Shown: in pieces, positions 51,075 to 60,112 of the stretch | Layout of the letters: every line of letters starts with the position of its first letter | Numbering within the stretch: the stretch's first letter is position 1 | Origin: Selenomonadales bacterium | GTDB taxonomy: Bacteria > Bacillota > Negativicutes > Selenomonadales > Selenomonadaceae | Direction of reading: 5' to 3' | Length of the DNA stretch: 64,000 nt | Assembly (NCBI GenBank): GCA_900769615.1 | Contig: CAAGHH010000020.1 | Span: forward strand, 1 to 64,000 | Program-made: the position numbers and the translations under genes | Notes under the pieces: model-generated | What the model saw: only the letters and a program-made list of their open reading frames with translations | The model's database searches: none | What the model was told of the DNA's origin: nothing

Positions 51075-52247
51075 ATGCATTTCAGTAAGAAAAGCTTGAA
51101 AATCATGAGTGTACTAGCTGGTACAATGCTCATGGGCAGTATTTTTGCTGGTTGTGGTGATGACGCGAAAAGCGACGAAATTAAAATTGGCGCTAACTTT
51201 GAATTAACGGGTAATGTTGCTAATTACGGCAGTGCTACGCTTGATGGTTTAAAATTGGCAATCAAGGAAGTAAATGATGCTGGCGGTGTTAATGGCAAGA
51301 AGATTACTATTGTTGACGCTGATAACAAATCTGAAGCATCCGAGGCTGTTAATGCGGCTACGAAGCTGATTTCGGATGATAAGGTCAAGGTTGTAGTTGG
51401 TCCGGCGGTTACAGCTAATGTTATTGCTGAATCACAGGTAGCAACCGATGACAAGATTCCCGTGGTAGCACCGGATGCAACCAGCCCTGAGGTAACTGTT
51501 GAAAATGGTCAGGTAAAACCATACATCTTCCGCAGCTGCTTTATTGACCCGCAGCAGGGCACAGTAATGGCTAAGTTTGCTACGGAAAACCTCAAGGCTA
51601 AAACGGCTGTTATTTATGTAGACAACAGCACGGATTACTCTAAGAGCTTAGGTAAAGTATTTAAAGAGAAATTTGAGGCTGCTGGCGGTAAAGTCCTCGA
51701 TCAGCAGGCATTCGTAGCGAAAGATCAGGATTTCAAAGCAACGCTAACGACGCTTAAAGCGGCTAATGCTGATGTAATATTTGTTCCGGCTTATTATGAA
51801 GAAGTCGGTAAGATTGTAAAACAGGCACGTGAGCTAGGCATTACCTGCCCGATTCTAGGTACTGATGGCTGGGATGATTCAAAGGTAGCGGATATCGCTG
51901 GCGCTGATGCTTTGAACAATACATTCTTCAGCACGCATTATTCAGATAAAGATGATTCGGTTAAGGGTTTTGTCGAAGCATTTAAACAGGAGTATGGTCA
52001 CATGCCAAATGTGTTTGCGGCTTTAGGTTATGATGCTGGTAAGATGATTGTTGATGCTATTAAACGTGCTGGCAGTGATGATCCGGAAAAGATTCGTCAG
52101 GCACTGGAAGAAACCAAGGATCTGCAAGTTGGTACAGGCACAATTACGATGGATAAAAACCATAACCCGATTAAGCAGGCAGTTATTCTGGAAAATAAAA
52201 ATGGTGACCGTGTAATGGTGGCCAAGATTATGCCGGATGCTGAATAA
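51075..52247 (+). CDS. livJ: Branched-chain amino acid binding lipoprotein
   Basis: Extracytoplasmic substrate-binding protein of an ABC importer, 390 aa. Lipobox SIFAGC puts the lipidated Cys near residue 26. The periplasmic-binding fold of the leucine-binding type is clear: IKIGANFELTGNVANYGSA, DGLKLAIKEVNDAGGVNGKK, PYIFRSCFIDPQQG and NVFAALGYDAGKMIVDAI. It is followed by livH, livM, livG and livF, the complete transporter. Leucine, isoleucine or valine is the usual cargo. Confidence 0.94.
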   Translation: MHFSKKSLKIMSVLAGTMLMGSIFAGCGDDAKSDEIKIGANFELTGNVANYGSATLDGLKLAIKEVNDAGGVNGKKITIVDADNKSEASEAVNAATKLISDDKVKVVVGPAVTANVIAESQVATDDKIPVVAPDATSPEVTVENGQVKPYIFRSCFIDPQQGTVMAKFATENLKAKTAVIYVDNSTDYSKSLGKVFKEKFEAAGGKVLDQQAFVAKDQDFKATLTTLKAANADVIFVPAYYEEVGKIVKQARELGITCPILGTDGWDDSKVADIAGADALNNTFFSTHYSDKDDSVKGFVEAFKQEYGHMPNVFAALGYDAGKMIVDAIKRAGSDDPEKIRQALEETKDLQVGTGTITMDKNHNPIKQAVILENKNGDRVMVAKIMPDAE

Positions 52248-52270
52248 TTTGGTAGAATAAAGAAGCATAG

Positions 52271-52293
52271 GGCCGCAGCAATGCGGCCTTTTC
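52271..52293 (+). terminator. Partial terminator between livJ and livH
   Basis: GGCCGCA GCAA TGCGGCC with TTTT after it. Placed after the binding-protein gene it probably lets only part of the transcripts reach the permease genes, a common way to make more binding protein. Confidence 0.72.
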
Positions 52294-52318
52294 TACTTCC
52301 ATATAGGGAGGATGTTTT

Positions 52319-53206
52319 ATGGAAATCACGCAGCAGATTTTGCAGCAGCTCATAAACGGTATATCACTAGGCAGCATATATGCACTGATTGCATTAGGAT
52401 ATACGATGATATACGGCATTATCAAGCTAATAAACTTCGCTCATGGCGATATTTATATGGTTGGTGCTTATATTGGCTTTTTTGCTATAACGCAAGCCCA
52501 TTTGTCAATAATTCCGGCGCTGATTATATCGTTTGCAGTTACTGGTATTTTAGGTATGATAGTCGAAAAGCTGGCCTATAAGCCGCTTCGTCATGCGCCG
52601 AGAATATCGGTGTTAATAACAGCGATTGGGGTATCATTTTTCTTAGAGTACACTAGTATGTATTTTGTATCACCAACCCCGAGGACATTTCCAGCAATGT
52701 TTGGTGATGTAGCGGTAAATATTGGCGGTATAGTTATAAATGGTCAGCAAATGCTTATTTTAGGTATTACGGCAGTGCTGATGGTTATACTTACGTATAT
52801 TGTTCAACGGACTAAGACTGGCAAAGCGATGCGGGCAGCTTCATTTGATACAGAGACGGCGCAGCTAATGGGAATAGATTCTGACAGGATTATTTCTCTT
52901 ACTTTTGGCATTGGTTCAGCCTTGGCTGCCGTAGCCGGCGTACTAGTAGGTGTTTATTACAATTCTATTGATCCATTGATGGGTATTATGCCAGGCTTGA
53001 AAGCCTTTGTCGCAGCAGTTCTTGGTGGCATTGGTATTTTGCCAGGTGCGGTAGTTGGTGGACTGATTTTGGGTATTGTTGAAGCATTGGTATCAGGCTT
53101 TATTTCATCGACATTCCGTGATGCTGCTGCCTTTGCGATTTTGATTTTGGTTCTTTTATTCAAGCCAACGGGTATTTTTGGCAAGAATACGAAAGAAAAG
53201 GTATGA
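52319..53206 (+). CDS. livH: Branched-chain amino acid permease LivH
   Basis: Inner-membrane permease of 295 aa with about eight helices. Markers are NGISLGSIYALIALGYTMIYGI, INFAHGDIYMVGAY and the ABC-contact loop ASFDTETAQLMGID. ATG follows AGGGAGG. Works as a pair with LivM. Confidence 0.95.
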   Translation: MEITQQILQQLINGISLGSIYALIALGYTMIYGIIKLINFAHGDIYMVGAYIGFFAITQAHLSIIPALIISFAVTGILGMIVEKLAYKPLRHAPRISVLITAIGVSFFLEYTSMYFVSPTPRTFPAMFGDVAVNIGGIVINGQQMLILGITAVLMVILTYIVQRTKTGKAMRAASFDTETAQLMGIDSDRIISLTFGIGSALAAVAGVLVGVYYNSIDPLMGIMPGLKAFVAAVLGGIGILPGAVVGGLILGIVEALVSGFISSTFRDAAAFAILILVLLFKPTGIFGKNTKEKV

Positions 53207-53225
53207 GGGGAGGCACAAGGATATT

Positions 53226-54176
53226 ATGAAATATTTACGTAAAAATGATTTCATCATGTTAGGCTTTGCCCTTGTGCTATTTGCAGTTCTGCAAGGTCTT
53301 ATCACGGGAAGGGTATTAAGCTCTTTTTGGCAATTAAACTTATTAATAGTTGGCATTAATATCATAATGGCAGTAAGTCTTAACTTGATTAATGGTTATA
53401 CGGGACAGTTTTCCCTAGGTCATGCTGGCTTTATGGCTGTAGGCGCCTATGTTGGTGTCGTGCTTACCGCTAATTTTCATGCACCATTTGCAGCAGCACT
53501 GGTGGCTGGCGCCGTGGCGGCAGGTTTTTTAGGCTTCCTTATCGGTATACCAACGCTTAGATTGCGTGGCGATTATTTAGCTATAGCGACACTGGGGTTA
53601 GGCGAAATCATCAGGATTGTCATTATGAATATCCAGTATGTTGGCGGTGCAGCCGGATTTAAGGGCATTCCGCATCACACTACTTTTGCGTGGGTATTTT
53701 TCCTGACATTATTTGCGTTGTTTTTTATTAAAAACTTTGTTAATTCAACGCATGGCCGAGCATGTCTCGCTATTCGTGAAAACGAAATAGCAGCTGAGTC
53801 CATGGGTATAAATACGACTAAATACAAAGTTATGGCCTTTACTATTGGGGCGGCTTTTGCAGGTATTGCAGGTGGCTTATTTGCCCATTCGTTCTATTTG
53901 ATAAGTCCAAACTCATTTACGTTTATGCAATCGTTTAATTATCTTATCATGGTAGTTATGGGGGGGCTTGGCTCTATTACCGGATCCATTGCTGGTGCTT
54001 TTGTTGTAACGTTTATTTCAGCAGCACTTGCCAGCTGGCCGGAATTTCGCATGATTATTTATGCATTAGCACTTATTTTGCTGATGTTCTATCGTCCGCA
54101 GGGATTGTTTGGCTATATGGAAATTACCAATATGGGTATATTCCGTAAGCTATTCAAGAAAGGAGGCCGTGACTGA
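53226..54176 (+). CDS. livM: Branched-chain amino acid permease LivM
   Basis: Second permease, 316 aa. Markers: LNLINGYTGQFSLGHAGFMAVGAY, LRGDYLAIATLGLGEIIR, and the contact loop RACLAIRENEIAAESMGIN. ATG 53226 follows AAGGA; an earlier in-frame ATG at 53178 overlaps livH and was rejected. Its stop overlaps the livG start by one base. It contains a run of seven G at about 53960-53966. Confidence 0.94.
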   Translation: MKYLRKNDFIMLGFALVLFAVLQGLITGRVLSSFWQLNLLIVGINIIMAVSLNLINGYTGQFSLGHAGFMAVGAYVGVVLTANFHAPFAAALVAGAVAAGFLGFLIGIPTLRLRGDYLAIATLGLGEIIRIVIMNIQYVGGAAGFKGIPHHTTFAWVFFLTLFALFFIKNFVNSTHGRACLAIRENEIAAESMGINTTKYKVMAFTIGAAFAGIAGGLFAHSFYLISPNSFTFMQSFNYLIMVVMGGLGSITGSIAGAFVVTFISAALASWPEFRMIIYALALILLMFYRPQGLFGYMEITNMGIFRKLFKKGGRD

Positions 54177-54946
54177 TGGCAGAAGCACTATTAAAAGCAA
54201 CTAACGTGTCAGAGGTATTTGGCGGCCTTAAAGCGGTTTCGGATTTTAATGTTCATATTGATCAAGGAGAACTGGTGGGGCTTATCGGACCTAATGGTGC
54301 GGGGAAAACAACGGCGTTTAATCTCTTTACTGGTGTATATCAGCCAACTACTGGCGATATTACGTTTAACGGCAAAAGTATTGTCGGTTTGAAGCCGTAT
54401 GAAATAACACAGCGGGGAATAGCCCGCACCTTCCAGAATATTCGCTTGTTTTCAGAATTAACAGTGTTGGAAAATGTCAAAATAGCATTTCACTTTCATG
54501 TAAAATATGGCCTTTTCGAGTCAGTGTTGCGCCTAGGCCGTTACTTTAAGGAAGAAGAACAAATTGAAGCGGAGAGCTTAAAATTATTAAAAATTTTCCA
54601 TTTGGAGGATAAAGCGGGGGAACTAGCGAAGAACTTACCATACGGTGCGCAGCGGCGTTTGGAAATCGCCCGGGCCTTGGCGGCTAAACCGAAGCTTTTG
54701 CTGCTAGATGAACCGGCTGCCGGCATGAATCCGCAGGAAACAAAAGAGCTTATGAATATGATAACGTGGATTCGCAAGGAATTTGGTTTGACTATCCTGC
54801 TTATTGAGCACGATATGAGTTTGGTCATGGGAATTTGCGAACGAATATATGTATTAGAATATGGTTCGATTATTGCTAGCGGAACGCCGGATGTCATCAA
54901 AAATGATCCGGAAGTTATCAGAGCTTATCTCGGTGGCGAAAGCTGA
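54176..54946 (+). CDS. livG: Branched-chain amino acid ATPase LivG
   Basis: ABC ATPase, 256 aa: Walker A GPNGAGKTT, Q-loop ARTFQNIRLF, a variant signature NLPYGAQRRLEIARAL (the C-loop LSGGQ is replaced by LPYGAQ, normal for LivG), Walker B LLLLDEPAAGM. Starts at TGATG overlap with livM and has GGAGG upstream. Confidence 0.95.
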   Translation: MAEALLKATNVSEVFGGLKAVSDFNVHIDQGELVGLIGPNGAGKTTAFNLFTGVYQPTTGDITFNGKSIVGLKPYEITQRGIARTFQNIRLFSELTVLENVKIAFHFHVKYGLFESVLRLGRYFKEEEQIEAESLKLLKIFHLEDKAGELAKNLPYGAQRRLEIARALAAKPKLLLLDEPAAGMNPQETKELMNMITWIRKEFGLTILLIEHDMSLVMGICERIYVLEYGSIIASGTPDVIKNDPEVIRAYLGGES

Positions 54947-54984
54947 TAAGTTGGACCTTAATGCTTAAAAGAAGGCGGTTATTT

Positions 54985-55701
54985 ATGGCAGAACCTATGC
55001 TGAAAATTGATAATATAGATGTTTATTATGGTGCGATTCATGCCTTGAAAGGAATTAGTCTTACGGTAAATAAGGGTGAAATCGTTACGTTAATCGGTGC
55101 TAATGGGGCGGGAAAATCGACTGCCTTGAGGACAATTTCTGGTCTGTTGAAACCGAAAACTGGTAAAATAAGCTTTGAAGGGCAGGAAATTACTGGCGTC
55201 AAAGCGCACGAAATCGTCAAGCTGGGAATTTCGCAAGTGCCGGAGGGACGGCGCATATTCACTGAAATGACCGTAATGGAAAATCTTGATATGGGAGCTT
55301 TTACCCGCAAGGATAAAGACGGTATCAAGGAAGATTTAGCGCAGGTATTTAAGCGCTTTCCTAGGCTGGAGGAGCGCCGTGATCAGCTGGCAGGCACCCT
55401 TTCGGGCGGCGAGCAGCAGATGCTGGCTATGGGACGTGCGCTTATGAGCCGGCCGAACCTTTTGCTATTAGATGAGCCATCAATGGGATTAGCACCATTG
55501 CTGATCAAAGAAATTTTCCATATTATTGAGGACATCAATAAAACAGGTACGACGGTGCTGCTGGTAGAACAAAATGCCAATATGGCACTTTCGATAGCGA
55601 ATAGAGCTTATGTATTAGAAACTGGCCGGATAACGCTGGCTGGTGATGCGAAAAAATTAGCTGCCAGTGAAGATGTACGCAAAGCATATCTTGGCGGCTG
55701 A
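54985..55701 (+). CDS. livF: Branched-chain amino acid ATPase LivF
   Basis: Second ABC ATPase, 238 aa: Walker A GANGAGKST, signature LSGGEQQMLAMGRAL, Walker B LLLLDEPSMGLAP. ATG 54985 follows AAGGCGG; an ATG at 54961 lies before that SD sequence. Partner of LivG in driving transport. Confidence 0.95.
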   Translation: MAEPMLKIDNIDVYYGAIHALKGISLTVNKGEIVTLIGANGAGKSTALRTISGLLKPKTGKISFEGQEITGVKAHEIVKLGISQVPEGRRIFTEMTVMENLDMGAFTRKDKDGIKEDLAQVFKRFPRLEERRDQLAGTLSGGEQQMLAMGRALMSRPNLLLLDEPSMGLAPLLIKEIFHIIEDINKTGTTVLLVEQNANMALSIANRAYVLETGRITLAGDAKKLAASEDVRKAYLGG

Positions 55702-55734
55702 TAAATTAGTTAATAGTTAAGAAAGGGTGATAAT

Positions 55735-56379
55735 ATGTTCGTAGCAAATAGAATGACGAAAAATCCGGTAACAGTTACGCCGGATACAACGGTAGACGAG
55801 GCAGCACTAGCTATGAAAAAAGGTCATTTTTGCCGATTGCCAGTGGTAGAAGCTGGTAAGCTGGTAGGATTTTTATCGGATAAGGACATAATGAAAGTTA
55901 TGCCATCGCCAGCCACTACGTTATCACGCTTTGAAGAGCGTTCGCTTTTGGCCCGTCTTAAAATTAGCGAGATTATGCAAAGAAATGTTATTTCGGTTGA
56001 TGAGGATGCAACTGTTGAAGAAGCAGCGCTTATCATGTATAATCATAAAATAGGTGGGCTTCCCGTAGTATCAAGTGTGGGTGTGGTTGTTGGCGTTATC
56101 ACGGAAACGGATATCTTTAAGACTTTTGTTGACGTGATGGGACTGCAAAATGGCAAGACGCGCCTTACTTTACTGGTAGACAATAAAGTTGGGGTAGTGC
56201 ATGATGTTGCTGGCATATTTACTGAAAGCGGCTTATCAATTGACAGTCTGGTGACTTGCCGGCAGCCGTTTGGCAAGTATGAGCTGGTTATCAGGGGCAA
56301 TATTCCCGATGTGGAGGCTATTAAAGCTAAAATTGAGGCCAAGGGCTATGAAGTAATTCATACCGTTAAGATTGGCTGA
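55735..56379 (+). CDS. CBS-pair and ACT domain protein, AcuB-like
   Basis: A soluble protein of 214 aa with two CBS motifs (about 1-57 and 78-133; MTKNPVTVTPDTTVDEAALAM and IMQRNVISVDEDATVEEAAL) and a C-terminal ACT domain (about 142-214; LTLLVDNKVGVVHDVAGIFTESGLSID). CBS pairs bind adenosine ligands and ACT domains bind amino acids. Lying last in the liv operon, it may sense amino-acid supply or control the transporter. Target unknown. Confidence 0.9.
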   Translation: MFVANRMTKNPVTVTPDTTVDEAALAMKKGHFCRLPVVEAGKLVGFLSDKDIMKVMPSPATTLSRFEERSLLARLKISEIMQRNVISVDEDATVEEAALIMYNHKIGGLPVVSSVGVVVGVITETDIFKTFVDVMGLQNGKTRLTLLVDNKVGVVHDVAGIFTESGLSIDSLVTCRQPFGKYELVIRGNIPDVEAIKAKIEAKGYEVIHTVKIG

Positions 56380-56409
56380 GTATTAACAAAATAAAAAATT
56401 AGCTCAATG

Positions 56410-56450
56410 AAGAGCGTGTTATTCTTGTTTAGGAGTAATGCGCTCTTTTT
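56410..56450 (+). terminator. Terminator of the liv operon
   Basis: AAGAGCGTGTTATTC / GAGTAATGCGCTCTT with G-U pairs, then TTT. Confidence 0.85.
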
Positions 56451-56504
56451 GTTCACTGTATACACATATACATTACAAAATATGAGAAAAGTTTTCAAAA
56501 ACTC

Positions 56505-56533
56505 TTGAATGTGTATATCGCCTATGCTATAAT
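56505..56533 (+). promoter_or_regulatory. Promoter of the TAXI-TRAP operon
   Basis: TTGAAT (56505-56510), 17 bases, TATAAT (56528-56533). ATGTGTATAT inside the spacer and TATACACATATACATT at about 56459-56474 are partly inverted copies and might be an operator. Confidence 0.7.
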
Positions 56534-56589
56534 TGCATACGTGGTATAAAAATAATGTATTGAATGGAAGAAATGGGGAGGCACTCGTT

Positions 56590-57558
56590 ATGAACTTTAG
56601 CAAGATGAGAAAGATATTGACTGCAGGTTTGGCGGTTGTCGTATCAGCTGCTCTGCTCACCGGTTGTGGCAGCAGCAATTCAGATTCAGGGAAGAAATTT
56701 TTGAATATCGCTACTGGTGGTACTGCTGGTACATATTATCCAATCGGTGGCGCGATGGCGGAAATTTTAAATAGTGAAATCAAAGGCATGAATGCTAGTG
56801 CACAAAGTACGGGTGCCACTGTTGCTAATATCAATATGCTTAAAGATGGTTCGGTTGATCTGGCAATAGTACAAAATGATATTTCGTATTATGCAGTTAA
56901 TGGTACAGAGATGTTTGAAGGCAAAAAGGTGGATAATCTTCGTGGCATCGCAACACTTTATCCAGAGACCTGCCAGTTTGTGACGCTTGACAGTTCCAAT
57001 ATCAAGTCGATTGCCGATCTGAAGGGCAAACGGGTAGCTGTTGGTGCGGCTGGTTCCGGTGCTGAGGCTAATGCTCGTCAGATCTTAGCTGCTTATGGCA
57101 TTACTTATGATGATATTGATGCCCAGTATCTTTCCTTTGGTGAAGGTGCTAGTGCTTTAAAGGATGGCAACGTTGATGCGGCTTTCCTCACGGCAGGTTA
57201 TCCAACAGCGTCCGTGCAGGACATTTCATCCCAGAATAAGATTCGGCTTTTACCGGTAACAGCTGACAAAGCGGATGCCCTGATTGCTAAGTATCCGTTC
57301 TACACCAAGACTACTATTCCAGCTGGAACGTATGCTGGTTTCAACGAAGATGTGCAGACGATTTCCGTTATGTCCATGCTGATTGCTACGGATAAACTTG
57401 ATGATAATATGGGCTATGATATTGCTAAAGCTATATTTGGCAATTTGGATCGCTTGCAGGCAGCCCATGCTGTTGGTAAGCTGATTACGAAGGAAGGCGC
57501 TTTAAAGGGGATGTCCTTGCCAATGAATGCTGGTGCGGAGAAATATTTCAAAGAGTAA
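56590..57558 (+). CDS. TAXI-family TRAP solute-binding lipoprotein
   Basis: Extracytoplasmic binding protein of 322 aa. Lipobox LLTGC places the lipid-modified Cys near residue 27. The TAXI domain opens FLNIATGGTAGTYYPIGGAMAEILN and has LKGKRVAVGAAGSGAEANARQIL and GNVDAAFLTAGYPTASVQD. It hands substrate to the TRAP permease two genes on. TAXI systems often carry C4-dicarboxylates, 2-oxo acids or glutamate. ATG 56590 follows GGGGAGG. Confidence 0.93.
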   Translation: MNFSKMRKILTAGLAVVVSAALLTGCGSSNSDSGKKFLNIATGGTAGTYYPIGGAMAEILNSEIKGMNASAQSTGATVANINMLKDGSVDLAIVQNDISYYAVNGTEMFEGKKVDNLRGIATLYPETCQFVTLDSSNIKSIADLKGKRVAVGAAGSGAEANARQILAAYGITYDDIDAQYLSFGEGASALKDGNVDAAFLTAGYPTASVQDISSQNKIRLLPVTADKADALIAKYPFYTKTTIPAGTYAGFNEDVQTISVMSMLIATDKLDDNMGYDIAKAIFGNLDRLQAAHAVGKLITKEGALKGMSLPMNAGAEKYFKE

Positions 57559-57576
57559 TTCTTAACGCAGGTTAGA

Positions 57577-57610
57577 GTAAAAGCCTCCAATGGATTTGGG
57601 GGCTTTTACT
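57577..57610 (+). terminator. Intra-operon hairpin after the TAXI gene
   Basis: AGTAAAAGCCTCC / GGGGGCTTTTACT, no clear T-run. Probably limits read-through or protects the upstream mRNA, giving more binding protein than permease. Confidence 0.6.
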
Positions 57611-57631
57611 GGTGCAGGGGAAGTGACAGAA

Positions 57632-58117
57632 TTGTCAAAATGGAACTGTAAGGCAGTGTGGTTGTGCTTATTAGGAATATTGCTGGGGATAGGCAATGTT
57701 TTAAGTCAGCCGTGCTTGTTTGTCAGGGCTGCTGGCGAGATAGCAGCCATAACACCAGCTTATAAAGGGACGCCGGTTTCGATAAGATTTATTCATTCAG
57801 TGCAAAAGACGCCGGTACTTGAGAATCTGGCGGTAGCTGCTGATGGTCAAGGACTTTTGCTTCATTCAACGAAATATCAATCCTTTGGCGTTGGATTGCC
57901 GTTTTTAGCTTCGGAGGGCAGTTTTCATGAAGAAGGCGATTATTTCGTTTTTGACCACATGGAAAGATATTTTCCTAAGCTTACCTTGCGCACCGGTGTC
58001 GGTACCAAGCTGACCTTATATTTACGCGGGCGGGAATATCCGTTATATGAAAAATATCCGCCAGGGATGGCGATAGATATATTTGTAAGTCCATTTGGGA
58101 AAGGAATGTTATTATGA
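57632..58117 (+). CDS. DUF1850 TRAP-associated protein
   Basis: A protein of about 161 aa with an N-terminal membrane helix and a beta-rich DUF1850 domain (ITPAYKGTPVSIRFIHSVQKTPVLE, FGVGLPFLASEG). The family lies beside TAXI TRAP genes, and here it sits between the binding protein and the permease; its task is unknown. TTG 57632 was chosen (AGGGGAAG 8 bases upstream) because the ATG at 57590 lies in the loop of the preceding hairpin. Its stop overlaps the permease start by 4 bases. Confidence 0.82.
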   Translation: MSKWNCKAVWLCLLGILLGIGNVLSQPCLFVRAAGEIAAITPAYKGTPVSIRFIHSVQKTPVLENLAVAADGQGLLLHSTKYQSFGVGLPFLASEGSFHEEGDYFVFDHMERYFPKLTLRTGVGTKLTLYLRGREYPLYEKYPPGMAIDIFVSPFGKGMLL

Positions 58118-60030
58118 AAGAGAAGTCGGAAGTTAAGCTCGCCGAAGACGTCCTGAAAAAGTATGATAAAGAATCGGATACCATGGAGTATACGGGCTTT
58201 ATGGCTAAAATAGTAGCTGCGATAGCGATAGCATTTTCAATATTTCAGCTGTATACGGCTATTTTTGGCGTATTAGATGCGCAGCTGCAGCGTGGTGTGC
58301 ATTTAGGCTTTGGCTTGGCGCTGGTATTTTTACTTTATCCAACCTGTAAATCATGGTCAAGGCATAAACTTCATCCGTTTGATTTATTGCTAGCTGTTTT
58401 AGGCGCTGCTGCTCCAGCCTACATTATTTATGAATACCAAAATCTGGTGCTGAGAGCAGGAACGGTATCAGATATGGATTTGGCAGTTGGTATCATTGGC
58501 ATTATTCTAGTTATCGAAGCTGCCCGCAGAGTAGTAGGTATTCCTATGGTATGTGTGGTACTGGTATTCATTGCGTATGCTTTTGCCGGTCCGTATATGC
58601 CAGGGGTGCTGGCTCACCGTGGGCTCACGCCAGCGCAGCTGGTAAGCCATTTATATTTTACAACTGAAGGTATTTTTGGTATTCCTTTGGGGGTATCATC
58701 GACTTTTATATTTTTGTTTATTTTATTTGGTGCTTACCTCGAGTCAACAGGTCTAGGCAAATTCTTTATTGATATAGCTAATGCTATTGCTGGCTGGGCT
58801 AGTGGCGGCCCAGCTAAAGTAGCCGTTTTATCCTCCGGTCTTATGGGTACGGTATCAGGAAGTTCCGTTGCTAATGTAGTCGGCACGGGGTCACTTACAA
58901 TTCCCATGATGAAAAAACTTGGTTATCATAAGGACTTCGCCGGCGCCGTAGAAGCGGCAGCTTCGACTGGCGGTCAGCTCATGCCACCGGTAATGGGAGC
59001 TGCAGCCTTTTTGATGGCTGAATTTGTTGGTGTTCCTTATATTGATATTGTTAAAGCCGCTATAATTCCAGCGCTCTTGTACTTTGCCGGTGTTTGGCTA
59101 GGCGTTCATTTTGAAGCTAAACGCAGTAATTTAAAAGGGATACCGCGTAGTGAATTGCCTAAAATCGGTACGCTTTTGCGTGAGCGTGGACATTTGGCAT
59201 TGCCGCTTGTCGTGATAGTTTATCTCTTAGTGTCAGGCTATACGCCAATGCGAGCAGCTTTAGTGGCAATTATTCTATCAATTCTTTGTTCGGCACTTCG
59301 CAAGTCAACTCGCATGAAGCCAATTGAAATTGTCGAAGGCTTGGAAAAAGGTGCCCGCAATGTGCTCGGAGTGCTGGTTGCTTGTGCAGCAGCTGGTATA
59401 ATCATCGGAGTAGTAACTAAAACAGGTGTTGGATTAAAGCTAGCATCAGGTTTGCTTGAGCTATCGGGGGGCATGCTTTTGCCAACAATGTTCTTTACGA
59501 TGATTACGGCGATAATTCTTGGAATGGGGGTACCGACAACGGCTAACTATGTTATCACGTCAACTATTGCTGCTCCCGCCTTGGTACAGATGGGCGTGCC
59601 GGTACTAGCGGCGCACATGTTTGTATTCTATTTTGGTATAATCGCTGACGTTACTCCGCCAGTAGCTTTAGCAGCTTATGCTGGTGCTGGTATAAGTGGC
59701 GGTAATGCGTTAAAAACTGGTGTTAATGCATCAAAATTAGCGATAGCAGCGTTTATTATTCCTTATATTTTTGTTTTGTCACCAGTTATTTTGATGGTAG
59801 AAGGGACGCCACTTGATTTAATAAGTGCGACCGTGACCGCTCTCATCGGTATGGTATCTTTGAGTTCGGCTCTTATAGGATTCTTAGCTGATAAATGCAA
59901 TCTTTTAGAGCGACTGCTTTTGGTTGCTGGCGGATTATTGATGATTCAGCCAGGCATCGTTACCGATGTAATTGGTATTGTGATATTTGTGGCAATTTTG
60001 TTATTACAAATGAAACGGCGTCAAAAATGA
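58114..60030 (+). CDS. TRAP transporter fused permease (4TM-12TM)
   Basis: A 638-aa membrane protein joining the small DctQ-like and large DctM-like parts, usual for TAXI-TRAP systems. Markers: VGIIGIILVIEAARRVVGIPM, GVSSTFIFLFILFGAYLESTG, SGLMGTVSGSSVANVVGTGSLTIP and ILGMGVPTTANYVITSTIAAPAL. It uses an ion gradient (Na+ or H+) to import the solute bound by the TAXI protein. ATGA overlap with the DUF1850 gene. Confidence 0.94.
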   Translation: MKEKSEVKLAEDVLKKYDKESDTMEYTGFMAKIVAAIAIAFSIFQLYTAIFGVLDAQLQRGVHLGFGLALVFLLYPTCKSWSRHKLHPFDLLLAVLGAAAPAYIIYEYQNLVLRAGTVSDMDLAVGIIGIILVIEAARRVVGIPMVCVVLVFIAYAFAGPYMPGVLAHRGLTPAQLVSHLYFTTEGIFGIPLGVSSTFIFLFILFGAYLESTGLGKFFIDIANAIAGWASGGPAKVAVLSSGLMGTVSGSSVANVVGTGSLTIPMMKKLGYHKDFAGAVEAAASTGGQLMPPVMGAAAFLMAEFVGVPYIDIVKAAIIPALLYFAGVWLGVHFEAKRSNLKGIPRSELPKIGTLLRERGHLALPLVVIVYLLVSGYTPMRAALVAIILSILCSALRKSTRMKPIEIVEGLEKGARNVLGVLVACAAAGIIIGVVTKTGVGLKLASGLLELSGGMLLPTMFFTMITAIILGMGVPTTANYVITSTIAAPALVQMGVPVLAAHMFVFYFGIIADVTPPVALAAYAGAGISGGNALKTGVNASKLAIAAFIIPYIFVLSPVILMVEGTPLDLISATVTALIGMVSLSSALIGFLADKCNLLERLLLVAGGLLMIQPGIVTDVIGIVIFVAILLLQMKRRQK

Positions 60031-60044
60031 TACTAGCGTAAAAT

Positions 60045-60105
60045 AAAAAGACCTCATCAGACAGCGGCTTAAATAATGGCTGACTTAATTGATGAGGTCT
60101 TTTTG
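60045..60105. terminator. Bidirectional terminator after the TRAP operon
   Basis: AAAAAGACCTCATCA (60046-60060 area) pairs with TGATGAGGTCTTTTT (60090-60104), with a loop of about 30 nt containing GCGGCTTAAATAATGGCTG. A and T runs in the arms serve both convergent genes. Confidence 0.85.
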
Positions 60106-60112
60106 CTCATAA

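Noticed and set aside
53960..53966. G7 tract in livM as a phase-variation switch
   Set aside because: It encodes a conserved Gly-rich stretch, and a seven-base run in a permease gene is weak evidence for slippage control.
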